Shown: positions 19,523 to 29,962, counted from the first letter of the stretch. The stretch is DNA of 64,000 bases from Saprospiraceae bacterium (GCA_016722285.1 JADKGI010000019.1:42324-106323), one strand, 5' to 3'. Notes: generated from the letters alone by a model not told the origin. Numbers and translations are program-made.

Positions 19523-20293
19523 TTGGATATAATAACACATACATTTTCAGGACTGCTTTTCGGCACTGTTGTCGCATCAAACTCAAAAGTCGTTCCAATA
19601 AAAAAAGTCCTGATAATTGCTTCCGGAGGTTTTGGAGGTTGCCTGCCTGATTTAGATGTTATAAGCCTTTGGTCAGGATTTGACGACAGCTTCGGGAACT
19701 TATTTAGTTTGTCCCTATCAGGACATGAAATTTACTTTGGAAAACTTTGGTACTCACATCATGGCTTTTTTCATTCATTGGCAGGCATTGCTTTCTTTAT
19801 ATTCTCATTCATTATTATTAGATATTCAACATTATCAGATAAAAATAATTATTCAAAATATAACGTGCCAGCTTTAATCTCATTTGGTACAGGATATGTC
19901 ATCCATCTTTTTGAAGATATGCCCACGCCAGGAGGAAGCTGGGGAGGAGTCAATTTTTTTTGGCCTTCGTCTAAATGGATAGGGGGAACAGGTCAAATCT
20001 GGTGGTGGAATAATTATGATATATTTCTGATTGTAACCTGTGCGTTGCTAATCAATATTTTACTTCTGACTTTCCAAAATAGATCAAAAAGCTTTAGACT
20101 TATTTCAATATCTGTTTTTGTTGGAGCGACATTTTTAGTGGTAAGTCAAATAATGAGAAGACCAATAAATTTCAACAATAAAGGACCTGAATCGAGAGAA
20201 ATTATTTCCTTAAAAATTCAGGAAGACTTGCTTGGCAAAAGGCTTTTTAAATTGATGACCACCTTTGATAAGAAGGTAAAAGTCAATTTTTGA
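19523..20293 (+). CDS. YdjM/DUF457-like membrane protein (LexA-regulated, metal-dependent hydrolase-like)
   Basis: A 256-residue integral membrane protein with about five transmembrane segments. The N-terminus shows the family pattern DIITHTFSG, then GGCLPDLDV, then HHGFFHSLAG, giving conserved His and Asp residues thought to bind metal. A second His-Asp pair is in VIHLFEDMPTPGG. Proteins of this group are often annotated as inner-membrane metal-dependent hydrolases without proven activity. The start is TTG at 19523; no ATG fits upstream in frame and the conserved THxxxG region begins at once. No regulatory motif seen. Confidence 0.75.
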   Translation: MDIITHTFSGLLFGTVVASNSKVVPIKKVLIIASGGFGGCLPDLDVISLWSGFDDSFGNLFSLSLSGHEIYFGKLWYSHHGFFHSLAGIAFFIFSFIIIRYSTLSDKNNYSKYNVPALISFGTGYVIHLFEDMPTPGGSWGGVNFFWPSSKWIGGTGQIWWWNNYDIFLIVTCALLINILLLTFQNRSKSFRLISISVFVGATFLVVSQIMRRPINFNNKGPESREIISLKIQEDLLGKRLFKLMTTFDKKVKVNF

Positions 20294-20316
20294 GAGAAAA
20301 AAATAATAATATATCT

Positions 20317-20324
20317 TACCTTTG
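20317..20324 (+). promoter_or_regulatory. Bacteroidota -7 element (TACCTTTG)
   Basis: Matches TAnnTTTG 22 nt upstream of the ATG at 20347. Confidence 0.6.
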
Positions 20325-20346
20325 TAGCTGACCTCTTCCGAAAATT

Positions 20347-21540
20347 ATGACATTTAGCTCTGAATTGTTATTAACTGTAAAACAACTTGCCAAAGACCTT
20401 CTACCGGATATAATCAGTGTGCGCAGGCATCTTCACCAATACCCTGAACTATCATTTGAAGAAGTCAAAACATCTGAATTTATTTGTGATCAATTAGATA
20501 AACACGGAATTTCTTATAGAAAAGGCTGGGCTGGCTATGGCATTGTGGCAGATATCAAAGTAAACAACGCTTCAAAATTGATCGCACTACGTGCTGATAT
20601 GGACGCACTACCCATACAGGAAGCCAATGATGTTGAATATAAATCTATTTTTTCAGACGTGATGCATGCATGTGGTCATGATGTGCATATGGCTTCATTA
20701 TTAGGTACTGCATTTATTCTTCAGAAACTCAAGGACCAACTACCCTATTCAATCAGGCTTATTTTCCAGCCAGGTGAAGAAAAACTACCAGGAGGGGCCA
20801 ATTTAATGATTCGCGAAGGGGTCCTGAAGAACCCAATACCCGCCTCCATTATAGGTCAGCATGTATTCCCATCGTTACCAGCAGGTAAGGTAGGGATCAG
20901 GTCCGGACTTTATATGGCTTCTGCTGATGAAATATTTATCACAGTCTCGGGCAAAGGTGGACATGGTGGCATGCCCAATGAATGTACTGACACCGTACTT
21001 GCAGCATCACAGATGATTGTTAGCCTGCAACAAGTAGTTTCTCGACGGACCAATCCGGCCACACCGTCAGTGTTGAGTTTCGGTAAATTCAATACTGAAG
21101 GAGGCGCAACTAATATTATTCCGGATGTAATCCGAATTGAAGGCACTTTTCGGACAATGGATGAAGTTTGGAGACAAAGGGCACATGAATTGATAACTAA
21201 CATAGCAACAGATATATGTAAGACTTATGGAACACATTGTGAAGTAAATATCATCAAAGGATATCCATGCCTCATCAATCAACCTGATCTGACAATAAAT
21301 GTACAGGAAATCATGGTTCAATTTCTTGGATCTGAAAATGTAGTAGAACTGCCGCTTCGAATGACTTCAGAAGATTTTGCTTTTTACTCCCAGGTGATAC
21401 CCGCTTGTTTTTATAGATTAGGTACAGGTAATCCTCAAAAAGAAATAAATTCAGCAGTGCATACATCAACCTTCGATATTGACGAAAATGCGCTGGCAGT
21501 AGGAATGGGACTCATGGCCTGGATAGCTATTAATCAATAA
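20347..21540 (+). CDS. M20 family metallopeptidase / amidohydrolase
   Basis: A 397-residue cytoplasmic enzyme of the M20D group (N-acyl-L-amino-acid or hippurate hydrolase type). Visible landmarks are RRHLHQYPELSFEE, RADMDALPI, the metal-binding MHACGHDVHM, the catalytic and metal glutamates in QPGEEKLPGGA, the dimerisation-domain GKGGHGGMP, and the last metal histidine in AVHTSTFD. The complete length and all ligands suggest an active enzyme. Substrate not determinable; indole-3-acetyl-amino-acid hydrolases share this pattern. Own promoter at 20317-20324; followed by REP-like palindromes. Confidence 0.9.
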   Translation: MTFSSELLLTVKQLAKDLLPDIISVRRHLHQYPELSFEEVKTSEFICDQLDKHGISYRKGWAGYGIVADIKVNNASKLIALRADMDALPIQEANDVEYKSIFSDVMHACGHDVHMASLLGTAFILQKLKDQLPYSIRLIFQPGEEKLPGGANLMIREGVLKNPIPASIIGQHVFPSLPAGKVGIRSGLYMASADEIFITVSGKGGHGGMPNECTDTVLAASQMIVSLQQVVSRRTNPATPSVLSFGKFNTEGGATNIIPDVIRIEGTFRTMDEVWRQRAHELITNIATDICKTYGTHCEVNIIKGYPCLINQPDLTINVQEIMVQFLGSENVVELPLRMTSEDFAFYSQVIPACFYRLGTGNPQKEINSAVHTSTFDIDENALAVGMGLMAWIAINQ

Positions 21541-21654
21541 ATAGTTTAATTCTACTTTGTTAAATTACAATTTTATAAGAAAAAATATGGCTTATTATGA
21601 ATTCTCTTAAATAAACCTACTTCCTGACGGATTACTGTAAACTCAAATCAATTG

Positions 21655-21709
21655 CCACAGACTTTAGTCTGTGGGTCTATTAATGTTAATATGTATTGAC
21701 TTTAGTCAA
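21655..21709. repeat. pair of REP-like palindromes
   Basis: A perfect 9-bp-arm palindrome (ccacagact / agtctgtgg, 21655-21674) is followed at 21696-21709 by a shorter one with the same core (ttgac-ttta-gtcaa). Both share gactttagtc. They lie between the convergent M20 peptidase and tilS genes. The first resembles palindromes spread by REP-associated tyrosine transposases; no such transposase is in the window. Confidence 0.65.
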
Positions 21710-21744
21710 AAAGCAGAAGTTTTCGGCTAATGCCATTATAATGT

Positions 21745-23090
21745 TTACTTCGTTCCAAATTTTATTTTATTATCAGAATTTGATATCATCACCGCCCATA
21801 CTATTAGTGTATCAGGTCTGATTTTTACATTTTCTGACTTCCTGTATCCGGGTATGGCAATGATCTCATCATCATGGGTCAATACCACAATACTCTCCTT
21901 ATCAAAAAGTGAAACTTTTTGATTGATTAGAAAATCTTTGATTTTCTTTGACTTACCTCCCATTCCCACCGGTTTAAATTTGTCTCCTGGCTGAATCATT
22001 CTAAGCATAAGCCTGCCTGTCAGGTGGTCAGCATTTATATATAAAACACGGGGTGAATCCTTATATATACTTTGCTCTTCTGCAAGAACTATCTTTATGA
22101 CCTTATTATTCCAAATAATTTCACACGGAATGGAAATCCTCACATCCAGCGCCATTATCTCAATTGGTTTTTTCCTCCTGATGATCAGCTTTCCTCTATC
22201 GGAAAGTGCTTCATGTGTCACTGAGTAAAACATCCTTCCGGATATATCTCTGCTATCCAAAATGACCTTTGTTTGTTCCATATTGAAACCAAACTTTCTG
22301 ATCGTATAAAACAACCATTGATATCCTACTACTCCAAGAGGTAAATCTGATAAATGGATGGAATATTGTTCATATGAACAATCTGGACTTAACAAACTAT
22401 GCTTATCCAGAAAAAATTCCAGTAATTGATTGGTTGCATTTAAATGGATGATACTATTCCTGATGCCTCCAATAGCTCTCACATCGGACTGATACAGTTC
22501 AGGAATCACAAGGTGTCTTATTCTGTTTCGCAAATAATGATCCGTCTCATTGCTGCTGTCTTCTCTGTAAGAAATTTTTTCCTGGGTACAATATTCCGCT
22601 ATAGTTTTCCGGTCTGCAAACAATAATGGACGAATTACATTGTCCCTTATAGCTGGAATGGATGACAGTCCTGTCAACCCACTACCCCTCATGAGATTAA
22701 TAAAAAATGTTTCGATTTGATCATCAGCATGATGAGCTGTAGCAATATATTGATATTGATATTTATCTGCTAATTGGCGCAAGAATTTATAGCGAAGAAT
22801 TCTAGCATTTTCCTGTAAATTACCCTTCTTCAGGATGTTGGGATCAAGGTCTTGAATATGGCATGATAAGGAATGTTTTTACAGAATTCTTCAACAAAAG
22901 CGGCATCGTCATCTGACTCCTGCCCCCTGAGATGATGATTGAAATGTGCCACGCCAATTGAAATTCCGGATTTAATACATAATGTTGTTAAAACCATTGA
23001 ATCCATACCACCAGATACAGCCAGCAATACTTTTTTATTAATATCTAATAAATTTTCATCCCTTATGTATGCTAAAAACCTTTCAAACAT
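21745..23090 (-). CDS. tilS: tRNA(Ile)-lysidine synthetase, one frameshift
   Basis: Converts C34 of the CAU-anticodon isoleucine tRNA to lysidine; essential in nearly all bacteria. The N-terminal piece (22830-23090) has the PP-loop AVSGGMDSMVL and the HFNHHLRG block. The second piece has TAHHADDQIETFFINLMRGSGL and the C-terminal substrate domain (RPDTLIVW and similar). The second frame is open upstream and reads FQDLDPNILKKGNLQENARILRY, which continues the first. One missing T on the coding strand near 22855 explains the break. The repaired length of about 448 residues is normal. ATG at 23090; a divergent lipoprotein promoter abuts it. Confidence 0.88.
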
Positions 23091-23098
23091 TAATTTTG
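23091..23098 (+). promoter_or_regulatory. Bacteroidota -7 element (TAATTTTG)
   Basis: Matches TAnnTTTG on the plus strand and touches the divergent tilS start codon. It supports ATG 23147 for the lipoprotein gene. Confidence 0.5.
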
Positions 23099-23146
23099 CA
23101 TCTTAATTTAATTAATCTTCACAAAATAAAAATAAAAAAAACAAAG

Positions 23147-23728
23147 ATGAGGACATATTTTTTTTTATTTGCAATATTATTGTTTTTTATAGGTTGTAAA
23201 TCTGATGAAAAATCCAACACTAAATCTACTTTAAAAGTTGAAAATCAAGTCCCCAGTGGATATATATTAAGTAATCAAAAGGAGATTGGTCCTCTGGAAA
23301 TCGAACAGATGCGTAAAGCAGCGTCTGAAGTATTGGCTTATAGAAAAAAAGAGAGCGGCAATAAATCTTACACTGTAATGGATTTGGATATTTGGAAATT
23401 CGGAGGATTAGTTAGTGATATCCGCACTTTATTTGGCGATTCTTTAAATGGATCCTGGATGGATTTTAAAGAAAATCTTACGTATGATTATGGGCAGTAT
23501 GATCAAAAAAGTGGAAGTGGTCACTATTTTTACGATTTTGAAAAAGCGACTCTCATATTACTCGATGATAATCCGGCAATCAAACCACAGGAGTTTGAAG
23601 TAAAAATGAATAATGATATGCTGGTAATTATTGGAATGTTGTCATACAAAGATAATAATATGCAGGCAAAACTTGATCGGGTAAAGGAATTTCCCGTCAA
23701 GCCTCAACCAAGTGTTCCTGCCAATTAA
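23147..23728 (+). CDS. hypothetical lipoprotein
   Basis: About 193 residues. The lipoprotein signal is clear (YFFLFAILLFFIGC, lipidated cysteine at residue 17), followed by a polar linker rich in Lys, Ser and Asn. The body has no family I recognise; it contains GSWMDFKENLTYDYGQYDQ and reads as an alpha/beta domain of about 130 residues, ending in a proline-rich tail (PVKPQPSVPAN). ATG at 23147 was chosen over an upstream in-frame start at 23069 because the upstream one overlaps tilS and lies before the promoter. Probably faces the periplasm. Confidence 0.75.
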   Translation: MRTYFFLFAILLFFIGCKSDEKSNTKSTLKVENQVPSGYILSNQKEIGPLEIEQMRKAASEVLAYRKKESGNKSYTVMDLDIWKFGGLVSDIRTLFGDSLNGSWMDFKENLTYDYGQYDQKSGSGHYFYDFEKATLILLDDNPAIKPQEFEVKMNNDMLVIIGMLSYKDNNMQAKLDRVKEFPVKPQPSVPAN

Positions 23729-24123
23729 TGAATTTTTATCTTATTGTGTTTCAAATACAAAATGTAACAACCACTCAATAAATGTGATTTAATAAATAAC
23801 ATTTACTAAAAACATTAAGCTATATAGATAAATCCACTTTGTGTTTATAAAAATTATAAACAGATCGTAAATTGATCAAGGTCATTAGATAAGAAATCCT
23901 CAAAAGAGACATGATCACAAATAATCAATTTTGAGCTTATTTTAAAAAACACAAATATTTTTTACATGATTTTACACATCTAAAAAAAGTTATAGTTTTA
24001 GCCTCATATTTTATAATACTGGGAACCTTAATTTCTGAATATAATATATTTATATAGCCGGGCGCAAAGAATTATTATAAAATTTGTATCAATTGAATTC
24101 ATATTTTCAAATAAGCAACCGAT
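23729..24123. other. intergenic region, nothing recognised
   Basis: AT-rich spacer before the alpha-amylase gene. No clear TAnnTTTG element, hairpin or coding frame was found, although the promoter of the amylase-transporter pair must lie here. Confidence 0.5.
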
Positions 24124-25407
24124 ATGAGTAGTTTATCATTGCCTGAGTGGGCAAAAAATGCCAATATTTACGAAGTAAACATAAGACAATATACCCCTGA
24201 AGGTACATTTAATGCATTTAGAAAACATATACCCAGACTTCACAAGATGGGCGTGGATATATTATGGTTTATGCCAATATTTCCAATTAGTGAAACAAAA
24301 AAGAAGGGCAGCCTTGGCAGTTATTACGCCGTATCAGATTTCAGAACTACTAATCCACAATTTGGAACACCCGAAGATTTTAAAACTATTGTAGATGAAG
24401 TGCATTCATTTGGAATGAAGGTTATCCTCGATTGGGTACCCAATCATACTGGCTGGGATCATGTTTGGATAAAAAATCACCCTGATTTTTATAAAAAAGA
24501 TTTGGAAGAAAATATTGTTGACCCACGCGATGGAAACGGCAATTCTATGGGATGGTCTGACGTAGCAGCTCTAAATTATGAAAATAGGGAAATGCGAAAA
24601 AATGAAATCGGAGACATGAAATTCTGGCTTGAGAAATTCAACATTGATGGTTTCAGGCAAGATATGGCACTGTTGGTCCCATTGGATTTCTGGGTAGAAA
24701 CAACTCCTAAGCTTCTGCAAGCAAAACCAGACATCTTTTTACTGGCTGAGTCAGAAATCCACGAGCATCTGAATGATGATTGCTTTCATGCTATATATGG
24801 GTGGACGCTGCATCACATTCTAAATGACATTGCTAAAGGCCATAAGGGTGTATCAGCAATAGATGAGTGGTATATAAATGAAAGACCCAAAGCAATGAAA
24901 GGCCTTTATATGCATTTCACTTCAAATCATGATGAAAATTCATGGTCAGGATCAGAAATTGAGCGAATGGGTGAAGCACATAAAGCTTTTGCTATCCTTG
25001 TAAACACAATTGATGGAATTCCTTTAACTTATTGCGGCCAGGAAGAACCAATGGCCAAACGCCTTGATTTTTTTGAAAAAGATGATATTGGATTCCGGAA
25101 CTACGCTTATTCCAATTTTTATAAATCTATCAACAAATTAAAACATGACAATGCAGCTTTATGGAATGGCGAATATGGTGGCAAAATGCTCAGAATTATC
25201 AAAAATGATAATATATTTGCTTTTAGTAGAGAAAAAGATCAAAATAAAATTACCGTAATCATAAATTTAAGCAAACAAATGCAGACGGTGACTTCCGACA
25301 CCCACCTACAAGGAGTCGAAGTATTCACCAAAAAGAAAATTTTAATTAATGAAGGTGATAATTTCCTACTAAAACCCTGGGAATATCTGATCATAAAAAC
25401 TCAATAA
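24124..25407 (+). CDS. GH13 alpha-amylase family protein
   Basis: A 427-residue cytoplasmic glycoside hydrolase of family 13. Catalytic residues are visible: Asp180 in DGFRQDMA, Glu209 in LLAESE and Asp270 in TSNHDENSW. The N-terminal barrel block DILWFMPIFPI and the VPNHTGWDH region are also typical. It likely cleaves short alpha-glucans or alpha-glucosides after uptake. There is no signal peptide, and a sugar-type MFS transporter follows 21 bp downstream in the same direction, so the pair probably imports and then hydrolyses an oligosaccharide (inference). Exact subfamily and substrate are not determinable by eye. Confidence 0.9.
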   Translation: MSSLSLPEWAKNANIYEVNIRQYTPEGTFNAFRKHIPRLHKMGVDILWFMPIFPISETKKKGSLGSYYAVSDFRTTNPQFGTPEDFKTIVDEVHSFGMKVILDWVPNHTGWDHVWIKNHPDFYKKDLEENIVDPRDGNGNSMGWSDVAALNYENREMRKNEIGDMKFWLEKFNIDGFRQDMALLVPLDFWVETTPKLLQAKPDIFLLAESEIHEHLNDDCFHAIYGWTLHHILNDIAKGHKGVSAIDEWYINERPKAMKGLYMHFTSNHDENSWSGSEIERMGEAHKAFAILVNTIDGIPLTYCGQEEPMAKRLDFFEKDDIGFRNYAYSNFYKSINKLKHDNAALWNGEYGGKMLRIIKNDNIFAFSREKDQNKITVIINLSKQMQTVTSDTHLQGVEVFTKKKILINEGDNFLLKPWEYLIIKTQ

Positions 25408-25428
25408 TACATTAATAATTAATACAAT

Positions 25429-26781
25429 ATGAACAAGCCCCTTTTATCAAAAGCCGCCATTTGGAATATGTCCGTTGGGTTTCTGGGTATTCAGGCTGGT
25501 TTTGCACTCCAGAATGCAAACGCCTCCAGAATACTTCAGACATTAGGGGCCGATACCCACCAATTAGGTTGGTTTTGGTTGGTTGCTCCTATTACCGGGA
25601 TGCTGGTCCAACCTTTGATAGGCCATTATTCAGATCGCACCTGGACAAAAATGGGGCGAAGGAAACCTTTCTTTCTGGCCGGGGCAATCATGGCTTCTAT
25701 TGGATTAATGTTAATGCCTAATGCTGGTTTATTCACAGCATTTCTACCAGCCCTTTGGGTGGGAGCCGGTATGCTTATGATCATGGATGCCTCATTCAAT
25801 ATTGCCATGGAACCATTCAGGGCATTAGTAGCAGACAAGCTATCTACTGACCAGAGAACGGCAGGCTTTGCCATTCAGACTGTATTAATAGGGCTTGGAG
25901 CTGTTGCTGGTTCGTGGTTGCCAACTATTTTGGTAAATTGGTTTGGTATATCAGGAACAGCATCCAACGGTTCAGTCCCTGATAATGTAATTTATGCATT
26001 TTTAATAGGGGCAGTACTTCTATTAGTGGCTATCCTTTGGACCATATTCTCTACATCGGAATATTCTCCGGAAGAAATGGCCAAATTTGACCATGATGGT
26101 CTTCATGAAGTAGAAGATACTGGTAAAAATGTGTTTAATTCGATCTTAGATGATCTTAAAAATATGCCAGACACCATGAAGCAACTTGGTTTGGTTCAAT
26201 TTTGCTCCTGGTTTGCACTGTTTGGTATGTGGGTATATAGCACCCCAGCGATAGCTGAGCATATTTATGGTTTGGAAGCAAATAACACTGTATCTCCTTT
26301 ATACCAGGTGGCTGGAAATAAAGTTGGTTATATCTTCGGAATTTACAATCTGGTTTCAGCTATCTATGCATTCTGTCTCCCATGGATAGCGGCGAGACTT
26401 GGTAGAAAGTACACGCATGCGTTATCGTTGATTGCCGGTGGGATTGGGTTAATATCAGTTTATTTTATCAGCAATCCTGATTATCTGATATATCCGATGA
26501 TCGGCGTTGGTATGGCTTGGGGAAGTATTTTAGCCATGCCATATGCCATGCTGGCAGGTTCACTTCCAGCAAAAAAAATGGGTATTTACATGGGCATTTT
26601 TAATTTTTTCATTACAATACCCCAAATCACCAATGGTCTGATAGGTGGCCCAATGCTACAGAATGTCTATAGCAATCATTCTATTTATGCAATTGTTGTT
26701 GCTGGAGGATTGATGATAATTGGAGCTATTGCCGCCCTGTTTGTTGCTGATAAAGATGATCCTGTCTTTAGAAAAATATAA
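25429..26781 (+). CDS. MFS transporter, SLC45/sugar symporter-like
   Basis: A 450-residue membrane protein with about twelve transmembrane segments. The signatures are those of the SLC45/plant-sucrose-transporter-like MFS group: GWFWLVAPITGMLVQPLIGHYSD, RTWTKMGRRKPFFLAGA, and a second half with IAARLGRKYTHALSL. Bacteroidota members often sit next to alpha-glucan or sucrose hydrolases, and this one follows a GH13 enzyme with a short gap, so alpha-glucoside uptake is the probable role. A terminator hairpin lies just after the stop, closing a two-gene operon. Confidence 0.88.
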   Translation: MNKPLLSKAAIWNMSVGFLGIQAGFALQNANASRILQTLGADTHQLGWFWLVAPITGMLVQPLIGHYSDRTWTKMGRRKPFFLAGAIMASIGLMLMPNAGLFTAFLPALWVGAGMLMIMDASFNIAMEPFRALVADKLSTDQRTAGFAIQTVLIGLGAVAGSWLPTILVNWFGISGTASNGSVPDNVIYAFLIGAVLLLVAILWTIFSTSEYSPEEMAKFDHDGLHEVEDTGKNVFNSILDDLKNMPDTMKQLGLVQFCSWFALFGMWVYSTPAIAEHIYGLEANNTVSPLYQVAGNKVGYIFGIYNLVSAIYAFCLPWIAARLGRKYTHALSLIAGGIGLISVYFISNPDYLIYPMIGVGMAWGSILAMPYAMLAGSLPAKKMGIYMGIFNFFITIPQITNGLIGGPMLQNVYSNHSIYAIVVAGGLMIIGAIAALFVADKDDPVFRKI

Positions 26782-26790
26782 ATCCTGCTT

Positions 26791-26814
26791 AAACCACCTG
26801 GGTTTCATTTTTTG
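26791..26814 (+). terminator. terminator of the GH13-transporter operon
   Basis: Short stem aaacc/ggttt (26791-26805) followed by a T tract (26808-26813), ten bases after the transporter stop codon. Confidence 0.55.
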
Positions 26815-27062
26815 ACAGGTTTAACTGGAAAAAATCTGTTATTCTAGGTTTGAAAAGCGAATTAACAAGCTTGAAATATTTTCAATTTTGACGTACAGGT
26901 CAAATATGGATTGACGATAATTCTGAATATCTAAACACAAGTGGGTTGAATCAGATCACAGTAAAAAAATATAGAAGTGGTGCCATACTTATGTTAAAAG
27001 CCCGATATTATTCAGATATAATACCGAGCTCTACAATTGTCATATATAATATTTACAGAGAT

Positions 27063-29597
27063 CTATCTGTTTCGCATTGCCGTAAGGAACTTGTTCAACT
27101 CATCTATCGAATAATATAAAACTTCCCTGGGCTTACTTCCCTGGGCTGGCCCTACGATTCCTAATTGTTCCATTTGATCCATTATTCTGCCTGCTCTGTT
27201 ATATCCCAATTGCATTTTACGCTGAATCAAAGATGTCGAACCATGTTGAGCACTTATGATGAGTCTTGCTGCATCATCAAAATTTTCATCTAAATCAGAT
27301 ATTTTCAAATCTGAATTTCCGGCACTACTTTCTTCATCACTTTTATATTCAGGTAAGTAAAAAGGTTCCGGAAAACCTGGCTGGTCAGCAATATGTTTTA
27401 TCACACTTTCTACCTCCGGCGTATCTACAAATGCACATTGTATCCTGACATTATTACTTCCTATGGAAAGCAGCATATCACCACTTCCTATCAGCTGATC
27501 AGCACCTCCACCATCTAGAATAGTTCTCGAGTCTATCTTTGAGGTTACCTTAAATGCAAGTCTGGCCGGGAAATTTGCTTTGATGATACCTGTGATAATA
27601 TTGACAGATGGCCTCTGAGTGGCAATAATCAGGTGAATACCGATTGCCCTGGCAAGTTGGGCTAATCTCGCTATCGGGAGTTCCACCTCCTTTCCTGCCG
27701 TCATGATCAAATCTGCAAATTCATCAATAACAAGAACAATATAAGGAAGAAATTTATGCCCTTCTTTAGGGCTAAGTTTTCTGTCAATAAATTTCTCATT
27801 GTATTCACTTAGATTTCTCACCCTTGCCTTTTTCAATAGATCATATCTATTATCCATTTCAATACAAAGAGAATTTAGTGTATTGATCACTTTACTGGTT
27901 TCAGTGATGATAGGTTCATCCTGATCTGGGATGAATGCAAGGTAGTGCTGATCCAGATTACCATAAGGGAAAAGTTCGACTTTCTTAGGATCAATCAGTA
28001 CAAGTTTTACTTGTGACGGGTGTTTTTTATATAATAGTGACATAAGTATGGCATTAATACCTACTGATTTTCCTTGTCCTGTAGCACCGGCGACAAGTAA
28101 ATGTGGCATTTTTGCCAGGTCTGCTACGAATACTTCATTTGAAATGGTCTTGCCCAATGCAATAGGTAGTGCCATTTTTGTATTTGCAAATTTTTCTGAT
28201 GAGAGCACATCCTTAATGGATACGATCTGTTTATTCTTGTTAGGAACTTCTATTCCGATGGTGCCTTTACCAGGTATCGGAGCAATGATTCTGATTCCCA
28301 AAGCAGCGAGACTCAATGCTATATCGTCTTCCAGGTTTTTGATTTTTGAAATTTTAACTCCGGGAGCAGGTACTATTTCATAAAGAGTGACAGTTGGGCC
28401 GATGGTGGCCCTTATTTTTGTGATTTCGATTTTATAGTTTAGCAAAGTTGCTATGATCTGATCTTTGTTGGCTTCCAGTTCCGCTCGGTCAACTTCTACT
28501 TTTTGATCCGCATAATCCAATAATAAATCAGTAGTTGGCATTTTAAAACGTGATAAATCGGCAGTAGGATCATAAGGAATCATATCATCTTCAAGTCGTA
28601 TAGCTTCAATTTGAGTTTCAGGAGTTATGGGGATCCTGCCCATCCCTGGAGTAACGTCTTGATTTTGATCTACAATGGAGAAATTTTTATCAGATTCCCG
28701 CTCTGGTGTATTGATGTCAATTTCAAGGTCGGGATTCTTATTTGGAATTATCGCAACTCTGTTCGCATGTTGAAGTTCAAATTCCATTTCCTGATTATTT
28801 GTTCCCCCGTATTCTTCATTACTCTTATTACCTGATGTGTCTCCGTTTTGAGATATTGTGCCGGATGGCCTGAGTGTTTGTAAAAACATTTTTTCTAAAT
28901 CATCGGTCAGATTTTCTGCCAGACTTTTCTTCTTATTGTGTTTTATATCGCTATCTTCTATTCCCTTAAAAAAGTCCATGGAAACAGATGGCATAGAAAT
29001 ATTGGCTAGTGGGTTACTAAATGTCAAATTGTCCAGGTTTGGATTTATTTTCCACATTATATAGACCCCCATTGTAAATAATAAAAGGAAAAATAATCCT
29101 ATCTGGCCAATAAAATTTGTAAGCCAGAAGCATGTACTCTCACCAAACGCTCCACCCCATGTAAATTCTGATCTTCTGAATATAAACTCCAGCAATAATG
29201 AGAAAAAAGCCATAATGACTATTGAATTTCTGGCAAATACTAAAAAAGGAATAATACTTCTTCTTCTAATCAAATCTAAGCCGAGTTTTATTAATAATAC
29301 AACTACTATAGTTGAAGGCAAGCCAAATCCCCAATAAAAAAACATATTGGAAATGATAGCTCCCAATCTACCTAACCAATTTTGCACACTAAGATCGCCT
29401 TGCAACAGCATTCCCCAGGAAAATTTCAGCACTTTGTCCTGATCCATTTTCCAGGTATATAGATATGACACAAAAGCTATAGCGAGATATATAGCTGTCA
29501 GTATAAGTATTACGCCAAATATTTTCGGAAGCCTTTCATCACGCCAGTTTATACGGGCAAAGAAGCTTTCCTTCGGTTTTTGCTTTTTCGAAGCCAT
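27063..29597 (-). CDS. ftsK: DNA translocase FtsK
   Basis: Moves chromosome termini through the closing septum. The 844-residue protein has an N-terminal membrane domain with about four transmembrane segments (residues 15-185), a linker (185-370) and the FtsK/SpoIIIE motor. Walker A is GATGQGKSV, followed by LVLIDPKKVELFPY and the Walker B region YIVLVIDEFADLIMTAGKEVE. The C-terminal winged-helix gamma domain (STSLIQRKMQLGYNRAGRIMDQ), which reads KOPS-type sequences, is present. Intact and of typical length. A candidate -7 element lies at 29761-29768. Confidence 0.95.
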   Translation of the reverse strand: MASKKQKPKESFFARINWRDERLPKIFGVILILTAIYLAIAFVSYLYTWKMDQDKVLKFSWGMLLQGDLSVQNWLGRLGAIISNMFFYWGFGLPSTIVVVLLIKLGLDLIRRRSIIPFLVFARNSIVIMAFFSLLLEFIFRRSEFTWGGAFGESTCFWLTNFIGQIGLFFLLLFTMGVYIMWKINPNLDNLTFSNPLANISMPSVSMDFFKGIEDSDIKHNKKKSLAENLTDDLEKMFLQTLRPSGTISQNGDTSGNKSNEEYGGTNNQEMEFELQHANRVAIIPNKNPDLEIDINTPERESDKNFSIVDQNQDVTPGMGRIPITPETQIEAIRLEDDMIPYDPTADLSRFKMPTTDLLLDYADQKVEVDRAELEANKDQIIATLLNYKIEITKIRATIGPTVTLYEIVPAPGVKISKIKNLEDDIALSLAALGIRIIAPIPGKGTIGIEVPNKNKQIVSIKDVLSSEKFANTKMALPIALGKTISNEVFVADLAKMPHLLVAGATGQGKSVGINAILMSLLYKKHPSQVKLVLIDPKKVELFPYGNLDQHYLAFIPDQDEPIITETSKVINTLNSLCIEMDNRYDLLKKARVRNLSEYNEKFIDRKLSPKEGHKFLPYIVLVIDEFADLIMTAGKEVELPIARLAQLARAIGIHLIIATQRPSVNIITGIIKANFPARLAFKVTSKIDSRTILDGGGADQLIGSGDMLLSIGSNNVRIQCAFVDTPEVESVIKHIADQPGFPEPFYLPEYKSDEESSAGNSDLKISDLDENFDDAARLIISAQHGSTSLIQRKMQLGYNRAGRIMDQMEQLGIVGPAQGSKPREVLYYSIDELNKFLTAMRNR

Positions 29598-29760
29598 ACT
29601 AAAATCGGTTTTTTAAAATAAATACTCTTTATCTGCGCTTTTATCTCTGAACATCCGGCAAATCAAACTCCCTGTATGACTTAAAATGACTACATGCAAT
29701 TTGTAAAGATTATCTTATAATTAGAACAAAATTAATAATGTTACAGAAATAAATGCAGGA

Positions 29761-29768
29761 CAAAGATA
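29761..29768 (-). promoter_or_regulatory. candidate -7 element for ftsK (TATCTTTG)
   Basis: Matches TAnnTTTG on the minus strand, but it lies about 163 nt upstream of the ATG at 29597, so the leader would be long. Confidence 0.4.
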
Positions 29769-29954
29769 TACGAAACAAAATCATATTACATAATTATATA
29801 ATATATTTTTATCACAAAAATAAAGTTTTACGATTTATATAATAATTATATATATCAAAGTAGCTCATTTTCACGAGTTTATACTAAGCAATAAAATTTT
29901 GGAATCTTATTGATATTATTAATCAAATAAATTTCAAATGATCAAGTCAATCCT

Positions 29955-29962
29955 TATCTTTG
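29955..29962 (+). promoter_or_regulatory. Bacteroidota -7 element (TATCTTTG)
   Basis: Matches TAnnTTTG 74 nt upstream of the ATG at 30037. Confidence 0.5.

Noticed and set aside
28048..28383. A 111-codon plus-strand frame inside ftsK
   Set aside because: Antisense shadow of the FtsK motor domain.
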